Positions 19,206 to 27,457 of a DNA stretch of 64,000 nucleotides are shown here, piece after piece. The notes beneath the pieces were generated by a model that saw only the letters and a list, made by a program, of their open reading frames with translations, was not told the origin of the DNA and searched no databases. The DNA is from CAVVMA01 sp963830715 (GTDB lineage Bacteria; Desulfobacterota; Binatia; Binatales; Binataceae): positions 124,001-188,000 of the forward strand of contig CAWHNS010000006.1 in the NCBI GenBank assembly GCA_963830715.1. The letters are read 5' to 3'. The position numbers and the translations under genes are program-made. How positions within the stretch are numbered: the stretch's first letter is position 1; every line of letters starts with the position of its first letter.

Positions 19206-20900
19206 ATGCTGCGCACCATCTTCCTGATTTTCCAGAACGAGTTCCGCCTGCTGTCGAAGGATCGGGTCGGGTTGTTCATGCTGCTGCTCGCGCCGATGAT
19301 AATCATCGCGGTGGCCGGGTTTTCGCTGGGCAACCTCTTTTCCCAGAGCGACGCCGCCTACGTCATTCCGATCGTGGATAGCGATCACGGCGAAGTCGCG
19401 AGCGCGATAATCGAAGCGCTGAGGCGGGAGCCGTCGGTCACGATTCCGATCGCCGACGACCTCGATCAGGCGCGCCGCATCGTTACTACCCGCGATCGCG
19501 CGCCGCTCGCGGTTCTGATTCCGGCGGGAACCACCGAAGCGCTCCGCAACGGACGGAGAACGCGGCTCGTGCTGCTTGTGGATCCGATCAAGCGGCTCGA
19601 GATGACCGCCGTCGAGGTCCGGCTGAGCCAGCTCTGCCAGGACATCACAGCGCGAGCCCGGCAACGGGCGCAAGAGAAGCTCGCGTCCGGGGGTGCCGAG
19701 ATGCGCGGGCGGTTGGAACGGCTGGCCGGGCAGCTCAGGATGTTTCAGTCGGAGCTCGCGCGCTTTCGCGAACAGGCGGAGCGAAGCCGGATCGCATCGC
19801 AGCGCGCGCTGGAGGCTGCGATACGGAAATCGGCGGCCGATATCGAAGCGCAAACGCAGGCCGCAGTCGACCGTTCACTGCAGGAGACAAAATCGAAACT
19901 TGCGGGCGAGCTGGCCGCGCGGCGCGACGCGATCGCAGCGGTGACTGACTATCTGCAGAAGCTGCAGTTGAGCGAGCGGGAGTTCGATCGATGGCTCGGG
20001 GCGCTAAGGGCCGCGGCCGGATCGCGGAGCTCCCAAATCCCGCCGCCGCCGGCGTTTCCGGATCCTCCCGCGAAAGCACAGTTGGCGGAACTGACGAAAC
20101 CGCTGGAGCTATCTCTGCCGCGGCCGATGGCGCCGGAAATCACCGCCCCGGCCGGAGTCGCGATAAAGCTTCCTGCTCTGCCCCACCTCCCCGGGCCTGA
20201 ACTGCTGGCTGAAGTCGAGAGCCTGCGGCCCGCAGTTCCGATCCTGCCGGGAGACATCGGCTTCAGCGAGCGCTCTCTTACCGGCGGCAGCCCGCGCATC
20301 AACGCGTTCGATCAATACGTCCCCGGTTTCGGAATCACTTTTCTTCTGGTCGGGATGCTGCTGGGGCTGTCGCTGGGACTGATCGACGACCGTGATTGGG
20401 GAACGCTCCAGCGTTTGCGCGTGAGCGGTGCGCCGTTGGCCGGCACGCTGATTGGCAAGCTCCTGTCGCGATTCCTGATCGGCCTGGTCCAACTGACGAT
20501 ACTCTACGCAGTCGGGTGGCTGATGTTCGGCGTATCGCTGGGGGAAAATCCCGTCGCGCTACTGATGCCGGCGGTGGCGATCTCGTTCGCGGCCGCGGCT
20601 TTTGGGCTGATCATCGCGTGCGTGGCCAGAACGCACGACTCGGTGATGCCGGTCGGGGCGGTGGTCAGCATGGCGATGTCGGCGATCGGTGGATGCTGGT
20701 GGCCGCTCGATTTCGAGCCGGCCTGGATGCGCGCGATAGCGCTGTGGATGCCCACGACGTGGACGATGCAGGCCTTCAACGACCTGACGATCCGGGGGCT
20801 TTCCGCCGGCAGCGTGCTGTGGCCGTTTGCGGCCACCGTCGGCCTGGGATTGATCTACCTGATCCTCGGCCTTGTCGCGGCTTCTCAACTCTACAAGTGA
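19206..20900 (+). CDS. ABC-2 type transporter permease with large extracytoplasmic domain
   Basis: A 564-residue membrane partner of the preceding ATPase. One helix (about residues 20-42, LFMLLLAPMIIIAVAGFSL) is followed by a soluble domain with a long polar coiled region (about 140-260, rich in R, E and Q) and a proline-rich linker (about 265-345). Five to six helices close the protein (about 370-560), with the ABC-2 loop DRDWGTLQRLRVSGAPL. Domain order is that of YhgE/YbhR-like ABC-2 exporters. The unusually long coiled insert could bind partners or cargo in the periplasm. It ends 21 bases from the convergent cytochrome gene. Confidence 0.85.
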   Translation: MLRTIFLIFQNEFRLLSKDRVGLFMLLLAPMIIIAVAGFSLGNLFSQSDAAYVIPIVDSDHGEVASAIIEALRREPSVTIPIADDLDQARRIVTTRDRAPLAVLIPAGTTEALRNGRRTRLVLLVDPIKRLEMTAVEVRLSQLCQDITARARQRAQEKLASGGAEMRGRLERLAGQLRMFQSELARFREQAERSRIASQRALEAAIRKSAADIEAQTQAAVDRSLQETKSKLAGELAARRDAIAAVTDYLQKLQLSEREFDRWLGALRAAAGSRSSQIPPPPAFPDPPAKAQLAELTKPLELSLPRPMAPEITAPAGVAIKLPALPHLPGPELLAEVESLRPAVPILPGDIGFSERSLTGGSPRINAFDQYVPGFGITFLLVGMLLGLSLGLIDDRDWGTLQRLRVSGAPLAGTLIGKLLSRFLIGLVQLTILYAVGWLMFGVSLGENPVALLMPAVAISFAAAAFGLIIACVARTHDSVMPVGAVVSMAMSAIGGCWWPLDFEPAWMRAIALWMPTTWTMQAFNDLTIRGLSAGSVLWPFAATVGLGLIYLILGLVAASQLYK

Positions 20901-20921
20901 TCCGCCGCTGAGTGACCGCCG

Positions 20922-21353
20922 CTATTGGAGCGCGCCGACCGCCAGGCCCATCGCGGTGAGGCGTCTGGCGAGTTCGCGACGCGTATCCTTGACCTTGACG
21001 ATCGGATGCGGACGGAAAGTACGAATCTCCTGCGCCGTGTAGGGTTTGAAATCGTCCGGCAGCTCGCTCTTGTTGTAGGTGACGAGCAGCCAGTTGAGAA
21101 CGTCGGCCACTTGCTGATCGCCAAGCGGCGAATTCGCGACCCCCGGGACCTGCACCAGATAGGCCCGGCCTTCGGGAATGCGCAGGAAATAGCCCATCGA
21201 ATGAGCCAGGCGCGGGACGCTGCCGGGAATCCCCTCGGCGTGCGGCAGATGGCATCCCCAGCAATTGAGCGTGTAGAGCTGGGCGGGAGAGCCGGCGAGC
21301 GCCGGCCAGGCGATGGCAAGTGAGATCGCGAAGGCCGCGAACAGCGACCTCAC
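20922..21353 (-). CDS. Periplasmic c-type cytochrome of the amine dehydrogenase cluster (second)
   Basis: A 143-residue protein with a signal peptide (MRSLFAAFAISLAIAWPALA, with the first codon GTG) and one heme site, CWGCH, close to the mature N-terminus. Methionine ligand candidates are in HSMGYFLRIP. The start GTG overlaps the stop of the upstream cytochrome gene as GTGA, so translation is coupled. It is the last gene of the mau-like operon. By position it should accept electrons from the amine dehydrogenase or from the neighbouring cytochrome. It shows partial similarity to that neighbour (RxYLVxVxxxG and VLNxxLxxxN), so the pair may have arisen by duplication. Confidence 0.82.
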   Translation of the reverse strand: MRSLFAAFAISLAIAWPALAGSPAQLYTLNCWGCHLPHAEGIPGSVPRLAHSMGYFLRIPEGRAYLVQVPGVANSPLGDQQVADVLNWLLVTYNKSELPDDFKPYTAQEIRTFRPHPIVKVKDTRRELARRLTAMGLAVGALQ

Positions 21354-21826
21354 GAGCCGGGCGCCTTGTGCGCTGACAAGGCTTTCATCAGCGTCTCGCG
21401 TTCATTGTGGACCTCGAAGAATGAAAGTTTCGTTGCCCGGAACCGTTTGACTTCGCCGGCGGTCAGCGGCGTGAAATCCGCGGGAAGCAGACGGGCATTG
21501 AAGTCCGCGAGGACGTGATTGAGGACCTGCGCGATCTCGTCATCGGAGAACTGGGTCCAGGGTTGCATGAAGCCGCTGTAAGTGCGGCCTTGCACCGAAA
21601 TCGGTCCCATCATGCCGAACGAGACGACGTGAACCAGATACTGGCGTCCCTGGCGCAGGCGCACGTAATTTCCCACCGAATCGGCCAGCGGGGGATAGGC
21701 GCCGGCGACGCCTTTGCCTTCCGGACCGTGACAGACTGCGCAGTGCGAAGCGAAGATACCGGCATCAGCCGCGTGAGCGCCGCTCGCAAACGCCGCGAGC
21801 AGCAGCAGCACGAGCGCACGCTTCAA
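21350..21826 (-). CDS. Periplasmic c-type cytochrome of the amine dehydrogenase cluster (first)
   Basis: A 158-residue protein with one heme motif, CAVCHGPEGKGV, after a signal peptide. I place the start at a TTG (21826), giving LKRALVLLLLAAFASGAHA; this TTG overlaps the mauA stop as TTGA. A longer open frame upstream lies inside mauA and has no signal-like sequence. Possible heme ligand methionines are in FGMMGPI and GFMQPW. Small monoheme cytochromes are known electron acceptors for TTQ amine dehydrogenases of the aromatic-amine type, which fits the absence of an amicyanin gene here. The start codon choice is an inference. Confidence 0.8.
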   Translation of the reverse strand: MKRALVLLLLAAFASGAHAADAGIFASHCAVCHGPEGKGVAGAYPPLADSVGNYVRLRQGRQYLVHVVSFGMMGPISVQGRTYSGFMQPWTQFSDDEIAQVLNHVLADFNARLLPADFTPLTAGEVKRFRATKLSFFEVHNERETLMKALSAHKAPGS

Positions 21827-22329
21827 GTCTTCGGTCCCAACTGCACGGCCGTGGTGCAGTTCACGAAATAGCTCTGCGTACCGAAACACCAATAGACCGA
21901 GTTATCGAGCTGGGTGCGATAAATTGGCAGATCGCCCTTGTTGTTCTGGCAGAAGCATCGATTGCAGAAGTCCTTACCGCAACAATCGCGATAGGCGATG
22001 ATGTATTCCTTTCCGTCTTTGGGGTTCGCGCAGGTGCCGACCCACGAGGTCGGCGACATGATCGAACCGGGGCCGCATTCGGTAACACTCCCGCCGCAGC
22101 AACTGCAAAGGAATCCGTCGAAGCCGCAGTACCGCCAGTAGTCGCACTCCATGGGATTTCCGTCTTTGCCGCCTTCAGCGGCAGCGCCGGCGATACCCGT
22201 GACCCGGCGCACTGGAAGCAGCGGAAAGATCGCGCTGCCGAGCAGCACTTTGGCGAGCAGGCCAAGAACGCTCCGGCGGGAAGTGCGCCCCGCCACTTTG
22301 CGGCTCAGGTTCTCAATCAACTTATCCAT
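21823..22329 (-). CDS. mauA: TTQ-dependent amine dehydrogenase light (beta) chain
   Basis: The small subunit carries the tryptophan tryptophylquinone cofactor made from two of its own tryptophans. A twin-arginine signal is visible (SRRSVLGLLAKVLLG). The cysteine-rich mature part has CDYWRYCGFDGFLCSCCGG, SPTSWVGTC and SVYWCFG. Trp96 and Trp147 are 51 residues apart, the same spacing as Trp57 and Trp108 of the Paracoccus protein, so TTQ formation is expected. The many cysteines match the six-disulfide fold. The DGFLCSCCGG region looks like aromatic amine dehydrogenase, while AYRDCCG and the VYWCFG end look like methylamine dehydrogenase, so substrate class is open. It overlaps mauD by 8 bases. 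Confidence 0.94.
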   Translation of the reverse strand: MDKLIENLSRKVAGRTSRRSVLGLLAKVLLGSAIFPLLPVRRVTGIAGAAAEGGKDGNPMECDYWRYCGFDGFLCSCCGGSVTECGPGSIMSPTSWVGTCANPKDGKEYIIAYRDCCGKDFCNRCFCQNNKGDLPIYRTQLDNSVYWCFGTQSYFVNCTTAVQLGPKT

Positions 22330-22981
22330 CGCCAGCCACCTTTCGGCCCTCGATTGACGGTCGTATTGGCTCTAACCCGGTCTGCTGGTCCGCGTTGCGC
22401 AGGTAATCCTGAATCGACGCGACGCCAAGCCGTTTGGCTTCGATCAGGCTTTCGAGATGCTCCCGAGTGTTGATGAGCCCCTTCGCGCGGACCACGCCGG
22501 CCTGGTCGATCAGCACCGCGTATGGCAGCTTGCCGACGCGGTAGGTCATGCCGAGTTGCGGCGAAAGAACGTAGGAGAAGTCCTCGATCCGCTGCGCCGC
22601 AACGAATCGCTGGTGGTCCGCCGCGTCGCCATCGCTGGCGAGCAACACGTGAAGCCATTGCGACTCCGCGCGCGCGATCGATCGGAGGATGGGCAGCATC
22701 TTCTTGCAGACCGGACAGGTGGGAGACAGGAAGAATACCAGCGTGCTCATAGCGTCGGGGCTGGTTCCGCCGATTTTGACCGGCCGGCTGCGGAGATCGA
22801 CAAGATCGAAGACCGGCGCGGTCTCGCCTTCTTTCGGACCTTTGTCCAGCGTCAGCGCGCCCATCGGCGCTATCCGCTCGTGGATCACGCCGACCTGGCG
22901 GAGAAGCGCAAGCTGCATGCCCGCCATCGCCAGCATCAAGATCCATAGCACAACCTGCGATATGACCAGGGCTTCGATCAT
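22322..22981 (-). CDS. mauD: MauD-like thioredoxin-fold maturation protein
   Basis: A 219-residue membrane-anchored thioredoxin-like protein. An N-terminal helix (about residues 5-28) is followed by a thioredoxin fold with the active site CPVC at Cys89-Cys92 and the cis-proline loop KLPYAVLID. In methylamine-utilising bacteria MauD is needed to form the disulfides of the light chain. It lies in the usual order B-E-D-A and overlaps mauE by 4 bases and mauA by 8 bases. Confidence 0.92.
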   Translation of the reverse strand: MIEALVISQVVLWILMLAMAGMQLALLRQVGVIHERIAPMGALTLDKGPKEGETAPVFDLVDLRSRPVKIGGTSPDAMSTLVFFLSPTCPVCKKMLPILRSIARAESQWLHVLLASDGDAADHQRFVAAQRIEDFSYVLSPQLGMTYRVGKLPYAVLIDQAGVVRAKGLINTREHLESLIEAKRLGVASIQDYLRNADQQTGLEPIRPSIEGRKVAGDG

Positions 22982-23523
22982 TGAAAACCTTCGAGCGCGC
23001 GAGTCGCCGCTAGATTACCTATCGCATAGTTTGCGCTGACGTAGAGCATTGTCAAAGTCGCGGCGCCAAACGCGATCGTGACGCCATCGAGCGGATGGAT
23101 CGATCGGCTTGCTTCAGGAAGTGCAACCGCGGCCGCGAGCACTATCAGGGCCAGGTTTCGGAGCAGCAACCATCCGCTCAGCTTCTGCCGCAGCACGGGG
23201 CCGAAGCATCCGCAATCGATATCGGTGCGGCCGCGAATCAGATTGATCGCGATCGCGCCGCTGAACAGGCCGAGCAGCAGAACAAGCGCCACCGCGGCCG
23301 GCGCCCGGGTCGCGGACATCAGGAGGCCGAGCGCGCACGCTGTCTCCACGAACGGAAGCGCCCACGCAATCGGCTTCTCCGCCGGGCGAGGGAGAAGCCG
23401 ATAGTTCGCGACCGACGCTGCGAACAACTCAAGATCGCGCAGCTTGAGCAATCCCGAGGCGCCGAAGATCAGCGCGAGCGCTATCGAGCAGAGACGGACA
23501 ATTGCGGGATCGAGCTGTTGCAT
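22978..23523 (-). CDS. mauE: MauE-like membrane protein
   Basis: A 181-residue integral membrane protein with four to five helices, including LCSIALALIFGASGLLKLRD, which is typical for the MauE/DoxX-like family. The loop DIDCGCFGP carries a pair of cysteines that may exchange disulfides. MauE works with MauD in the maturation of the amine dehydrogenase light chain. It starts 50 bases after mauB ends and overlaps mauD. Confidence 0.88.
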   Translation of the reverse strand: MQQLDPAIVRLCSIALALIFGASGLLKLRDLELFAASVANYRLLPRPAEKPIAWALPFVETACALGLLMSATRAPAAVALVLLLGLFSGAIAINLIRGRTDIDCGCFGPVLRQKLSGWLLLRNLALIVLAAAVALPEASRSIHPLDGVTIAFGAATLTMLYVSANYAIGNLAATRALEGFQ

Positions 23524-23573
23524 GGCGTTGGCGCGGCATCGGCGAACGGTCCGCGCGTCGATGACAAAGTTTC

Positions 23574-24743
23574 CTACATTCCGTAGATATGCTCGGCGAC
23601 TGCCAGATTGGGCTCGACCGTTCCGAGCAGCTTGCCGTTCGAGGCGGAATAGACCTGCACGTAGCCGAGGCTGAGCGGCGGAAGGGTCTGCATCTCGGTG
23701 AACAGCAGGGGATGGTCGTCCTGCGTGGTCATTATCGCGTCGGCCATCCGTTCGAGCAGGATTTTCCGGACGCGCTTGTGGCTTTGCGCGTCAAACACCC
23801 AGACGTCTTTGCCGGGATCTTTGTGGCTCCACTGGCCGCCCTGATGCATGAGGACATAGAGCAGACCCTTGCCTCGATTGACCGCGAGTTGCTGAACGCC
23901 ACCGGGCTTCCAACGGTTCGCAGCTTCGGCGGCAGGCAAGAGCGGCCAGGACGATCCGGGTGTGGCCGGATCTGTCGAGAGATCTACCGGATAAATCGTC
24001 CCGCCGTAACTCAGGAAATAGGCTTGCTTGCCGATCACGGCGGGCAGCGCATAGACCGGGTCTTTGTCGGGATCGAAGAAAGGCTGCGGCGTGCGTTTCT
24101 GGCTGGTGGCCTTTCCGCTGTCGTCGAAGTCGGTTGTCATCATCGCGCCGTCGCCGCATAACGATACGAACTGCCGATTGCCGGTCGGCAGGATTTCCGT
24201 GCATCCGGTCATTTCGATTTCGCCCAGCACCTTGCGATTCCTGATATCGACGACCGTGGCCGATGTGGCGGGAGTCATGTTCGCAACCAGCAGCATCTGT
24301 CCGTCGGGAGTGACCGCGGTAGTCGAGTTGTCCTGCGCCGTGAGTTGGCGTTTCGAGGGGATTACAACTTCGCCAGTCGGATTGAGCGTCTTGCCGTCGT
24401 AGAAGGTGACGACGTCGGTGCGATCGCCGCGCGAACCGCGGGAGTAGAAGGTGTCGGCCATGTAAAACTCGTGATAGTCGGGCGCGATCGCAAATCCGCT
24501 GGCGAGGCCGCCGTCGATCATGCCGAGCACCTTGCGTGAATCGCCATCGATTATCGTGACGCTCGAAGGCGAGAACGAGCCGAGCGCGGCCAGGCTGTAG
24601 AGAAAGCCCCAATGCGGAGCGGGGCTCGGAAGCTGTCGAACGCCGGTTCCCTCCTCCGGCGGCGTCTGGGCATTCGCGGCCATCGCGGTCGGGAGAGAGG
24701 AACTGGCAACGATCGCGAGGATCAGAGCTATTCGTGGAACCAC
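23574..24743 (-). CDS. mauB: TTQ-dependent amine dehydrogenase heavy (alpha) chain
   Basis: The large subunit forms a seven-bladed propeller around the light chain in the periplasm. I choose a GTG at 24743 because GGGAG lies seven bases upstream and a promoter-like pair lies just before it; an ATG at 24800 would fall inside that promoter. The signal peptide is RIALILAIVASSSLPTAMA. Family motifs include APDYHEFYMADTFYSRGSRG, RTDVVTFYDGKTL, TPDGQMLLVANMTPATS and the C-terminal VAEHIYGM. The resulting 389 residues suit the family. No mauF, mauG or amicyanin gene is seen beside it. Confidence 0.94.
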   Translation of the reverse strand: MVPRIALILAIVASSSLPTAMAANAQTPPEEGTGVRQLPSPAPHWGFLYSLAALGSFSPSSVTIIDGDSRKVLGMIDGGLASGFAIAPDYHEFYMADTFYSRGSRGDRTDVVTFYDGKTLNPTGEVVIPSKRQLTAQDNSTTAVTPDGQMLLVANMTPATSATVVDIRNRKVLGEIEMTGCTEILPTGNRQFVSLCGDGAMMTTDFDDSGKATSQKRTPQPFFDPDKDPVYALPAVIGKQAYFLSYGGTIYPVDLSTDPATPGSSWPLLPAAEAANRWKPGGVQQLAVNRGKGLLYVLMHQGGQWSHKDPGKDVWVFDAQSHKRVRKILLERMADAIMTTQDDHPLLFTEMQTLPPLSLGYVQVYSASNGKLLGTVEPNLAVAEHIYGM

Positions 24744-24770
24744 CGATTTTCTCCCGGACTCTGGCGCCGA

Positions 24771-24800
24771 CTTATAACGCATCGAAAACGCGCGGGGCAA
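24771..24800 (-). promoter_or_regulatory. Candidate promoter of the amine dehydrogenase operon
   Basis: On the minus strand TTGCCC (24795-24800) and TATAAG (24771-24776) are 18 bases apart. Transcription would start about 20 bases before the mauB GTG. The element suggests that mauB can be expressed separately from the phn genes upstream. Confidence 0.45.
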
Positions 24801-24848
24801 GGATCGGAGAGGGGGTGTTTATCCTACGTTTCCATTCGATGGGCGACC

Positions 24849-25976
24849 CTATGACCCCTCCGGGCGCGAGAGCGGGAGCGTGATTTCCATCTCGGTCAGG
24901 GTCCTGCGGATTGCCGCCAACAGGGCGCGCATCGAATCCGGGAAGATACGGCCGATACTCCCGATTCGGAAACACTCAGCCTCACTCACGCTGCCGGGAT
25001 AAATGACGTAGCCCTTCTCGTTGAGCGACGAGTAGAATTGCGTGAAATCAAATTTCGGATGAACCGGGTAACGGAACGAAGTGATGATCCATCCTTGATC
25101 TTCCGGTCGAAGATATTCCGCAAACCCCATTTCCCTCATTCCGGCGACCAGCGTGCTGTGATTCGCCCGATAGCGGGCGGCGCGCGCCTCGACCCCGCCT
25201 TCCTCTTCCAGCTCCTGCAATGCCCGCTGGAACGCGAGTAGCGCATGAACCGGCGGAGTAAAGCGAAACTGTCCATTGGTCTCCAACCCCTTCCATTGCG
25301 CGAACAGGTCGAGGCTCAGGCTGCGCGCGAGGTTCTCCGTCCGAGCCAGCGCCGATCGGCGCGCCAGCACGAAGGCGAACCCGGGCACTCCCTCGATACA
25401 CTTGTTCGCCGACGAAACCAGGTAGTCGATGCGGCAATCTTCCGGATTGAGCGGGACGCCGCCGAAACTACTCATCGCATCGACGAAGTACTCCCGCCCG
25501 CGACGACGCACTACTTCGCCGATCTCGCGAACCGGATTGAGCATGCCGGTGGAGGTCTCGCAGTGGACGACCGCGACCTGGGTTATCGAGGAGTCCCGTT
25601 CCAGACGCCTGCCTATTTCATCGGGATCGAGCGGCCGATTCTCCGGACCAGTCACGGTCGCGCAGTCAACTTTCACAACCGACGCCATCTGCGCGATCCG
25701 CTTTCCGTAAGCTCCATTCACCACGGCCAGCAGCTTCCCACCCGGGCCAATCGCGGAGCCGATCACTGACTCGACCGCGAAGGTGCCGCTGCCCTGCATC
25801 AGCACGGCCTCATAGTCCCGGCCGGCGACGCCGCCGACCTCGAGGAGCCCGTCGCGGATGTCGCGCACGACGCCGACGAACTCGGCATCGCGCGACCCCA
25901 GATCGCGAAGCATCGCGCTTTTAACGCCCGGGCTGGTAGTCAGAGGGCCTGGAGTAAATAGTAATTTGTCGGCCAT
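24849..25976 (-). CDS. phnW: 2-aminoethylphosphonate-pyruvate transaminase
   Basis: A 375-residue class V PLP aminotransferase that converts 2-aminoethylphosphonate and pyruvate to phosphonoacetaldehyde and alanine. LLFTPGPLTTSPGVKSAM is the typical opening, MQGSGTFAVES binds the cofactor phosphate, HCETSTGMLNP and DAMSSFGG hold the pyridine ring aspartate, and the Schiff-base lysine is Lys192 in SANKCIEG. It is third in the series phnA, phnY, phnW and ends 105 bases before the mauB start. The pairing with a dehydrogenase rather than PhnX identifies the phosphonoacetate route. Confidence 0.95.
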   Translation of the reverse strand: MADKLLFTPGPLTTSPGVKSAMLRDLGSRDAEFVGVVRDIRDGLLEVGGVAGRDYEAVLMQGSGTFAVESVIGSAIGPGGKLLAVVNGAYGKRIAQMASVVKVDCATVTGPENRPLDPDEIGRRLERDSSITQVAVVHCETSTGMLNPVREIGEVVRRRGREYFVDAMSSFGGVPLNPEDCRIDYLVSSANKCIEGVPGFAFVLARRSALARTENLARSLSLDLFAQWKGLETNGQFRFTPPVHALLAFQRALQELEEEGGVEARAARYRANHSTLVAGMREMGFAEYLRPEDQGWIITSFRYPVHPKFDFTQFYSSLNEKGYVIYPGSVSEAECFRIGSIGRIFPDSMRALLAAIRRTLTEMEITLPLSRPEGS

Positions 25977-26027
25977 TGGAAAATCGCGATTCCGGCGATC
26001 ATGTGGATATGCAATGAAGATAACGGA

Positions 26028-27452
26028 TTACGGCTGGTCCCATGGAAGTGAGTAAGTCTTGACCCAGGTCATGCTTCGCATTGCGTCGATCACACCTTCC
26101 TTGTAGCCGAGGCCGGACGATTTGATTCCCCCGAAAGGCGACCATTCCAGGCGATAGCTGGGGGCTTCGTTCACGTTCACCGTCCCGGTCTCCAGCTCGG
26201 TGATAACGCGCTGGATGGAGGGCCAATGATTCGACACCAACGCGCCCGAGAGGCCAAAGGCGGTGTCATTGGCGATCGCGATCGCCTCATCGAGGCTCTT
26301 GAAGCGGATAATCGGCGCCACCGGCCCGAAGGTTTCCGATGCGACCAGCGGATGATCGTTGCGGACGAAATCCAGGACCGTGGGCGGGTAAACGGCGCCG
26401 GAACGCCGATTGCCTGCCAGCAGCTTCGCGCCTCTGGCGGCTGAATCGTTCACGCGCTGCTCGATCTCGCGGGCCGCCGCCTCGCTGATCACCGTGCCGA
26501 CGTCGGTGCCGGGGTCATAGGGATCGCCATGTCGGAGTGCCGACGCTCTTTCAGCCAGCAGCCGCGCGAATTGGTCAGCAACCGATTCGTGGACCAGCAG
26601 CCGCCGAATCGCAGTGCAGCGCTGGCCGCTGTTTTTGAACACCCCGGTGACCGCGATGTCGGCGGCGAGAGAAACATCGGCGTCAGCCAGCACCAGCATC
26701 GCCGAACTTCCGCCGAGTTCCAGGACCACGCGCTTGTAGCCGGCCAGCGAGAGGATTCGCCTGCCGACCGCGGCACTGCCGGTGAAGGTGACCATATCGA
26801 CCAGTTCGCTCGCCACCAGCGGTTCTGCGACCTCTTGCGCGGCTCCGCTGATGACGTTGATCATGTCGGGCGGCATCCCGCAATCGAGCGCGAGCTGGAC
26901 TATGTAATAGGCTGACAGCGGAGTGAGTAATGAAGGTTTCAGTATCGTGGTGTTATTGGTAGCGATCGCAGGAGCGATTTTATGAACGACCTGGTTCAGC
27001 GGATGGTTGAAAGGAGTAATGGCGGCGAGCAGCGACCACGGTTGGCGCATCGTGTAGATCCGGCGCGCTCGGCCGGTCCTGGAGACGTCACAGGGAAACA
27101 CCTCGGAGTCGTCGAGCAGAGTCTGGACGGCGGCGAAACGCAGCACGTCCGAGGCGCGCGCGACTTCATATTTCGTGTCCTTGAGGCAGAGTCCCGATTC
27201 ATCGGTAATCATGCGGGCAACGGCGCCGGCGTCATTCTCGAGCCGGGCCGCGATTGCGTTCAGGAGCTCGTGCCGTTCGTGACGAGACAGCGTCACTTTC
27301 CGGGCGCGGGTGCGCTCGATTGCCGCGAGGGTGGCGGCCCGATCGGCCGCCGCCACACGTCCGACCACCTCATTCGACCAGGGGTTGCGTATCTCAATCC
27401 AGCGGCCGCTTACCTCCTGCTTGCCGGCGATGATACTGCCGAATTCGCGCAT
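26028..27452 (-). CDS. phnY: Phosphonoacetaldehyde dehydrogenase
   Basis: A 474-residue NAD(P)-dependent aldehyde dehydrogenase. The nucleophile is Cys279 in NSGQRCTAIRRLLV and the general base Glu245 is in LELGGSSAM. TPFNHPLNQVVHKIAPA and FTGSAAVGRRI are family motifs. Together with the flanking phnA and phnW this identifies the enzyme as the one that oxidises phosphonoacetaldehyde to phosphonoacetate. The arginine-rich RCTAIRR region resembles the substrate-binding arginines of PhnY. It starts 5 bases after phnA ends. Confidence 0.92.
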   Translation of the reverse strand: MREFGSIIAGKQEVSGRWIEIRNPWSNEVVGRVAAADRAATLAAIERTRARKVTLSRHERHELLNAIAARLENDAGAVARMITDESGLCLKDTKYEVARASDVLRFAAVQTLLDDSEVFPCDVSRTGRARRIYTMRQPWSLLAAITPFNHPLNQVVHKIAPAIATNNTTILKPSLLTPLSAYYIVQLALDCGMPPDMINVISGAAQEVAEPLVASELVDMVTFTGSAAVGRRILSLAGYKRVVLELGGSSAMLVLADADVSLAADIAVTGVFKNSGQRCTAIRRLLVHESVADQFARLLAERASALRHGDPYDPGTDVGTVISEAAAREIEQRVNDSAARGAKLLAGNRRSGAVYPPTVLDFVRNDHPLVASETFGPVAPIIRFKSLDEAIAIANDTAFGLSGALVSNHWPSIQRVITELETGTVNVNEAPSYRLEWSPFGGIKSSGLGYKEGVIDAMRSMTWVKTYSLPWDQP

Positions 27453-27457
27453 GATTG

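Noticed and set aside
24744..24800. mauB start at the ATG 24800
   Set aside because: This segment contains the promoter-like pair and lacks a ribosome-binding site; a GTG at 24743 has GGGAG and gives a clean signal peptide.
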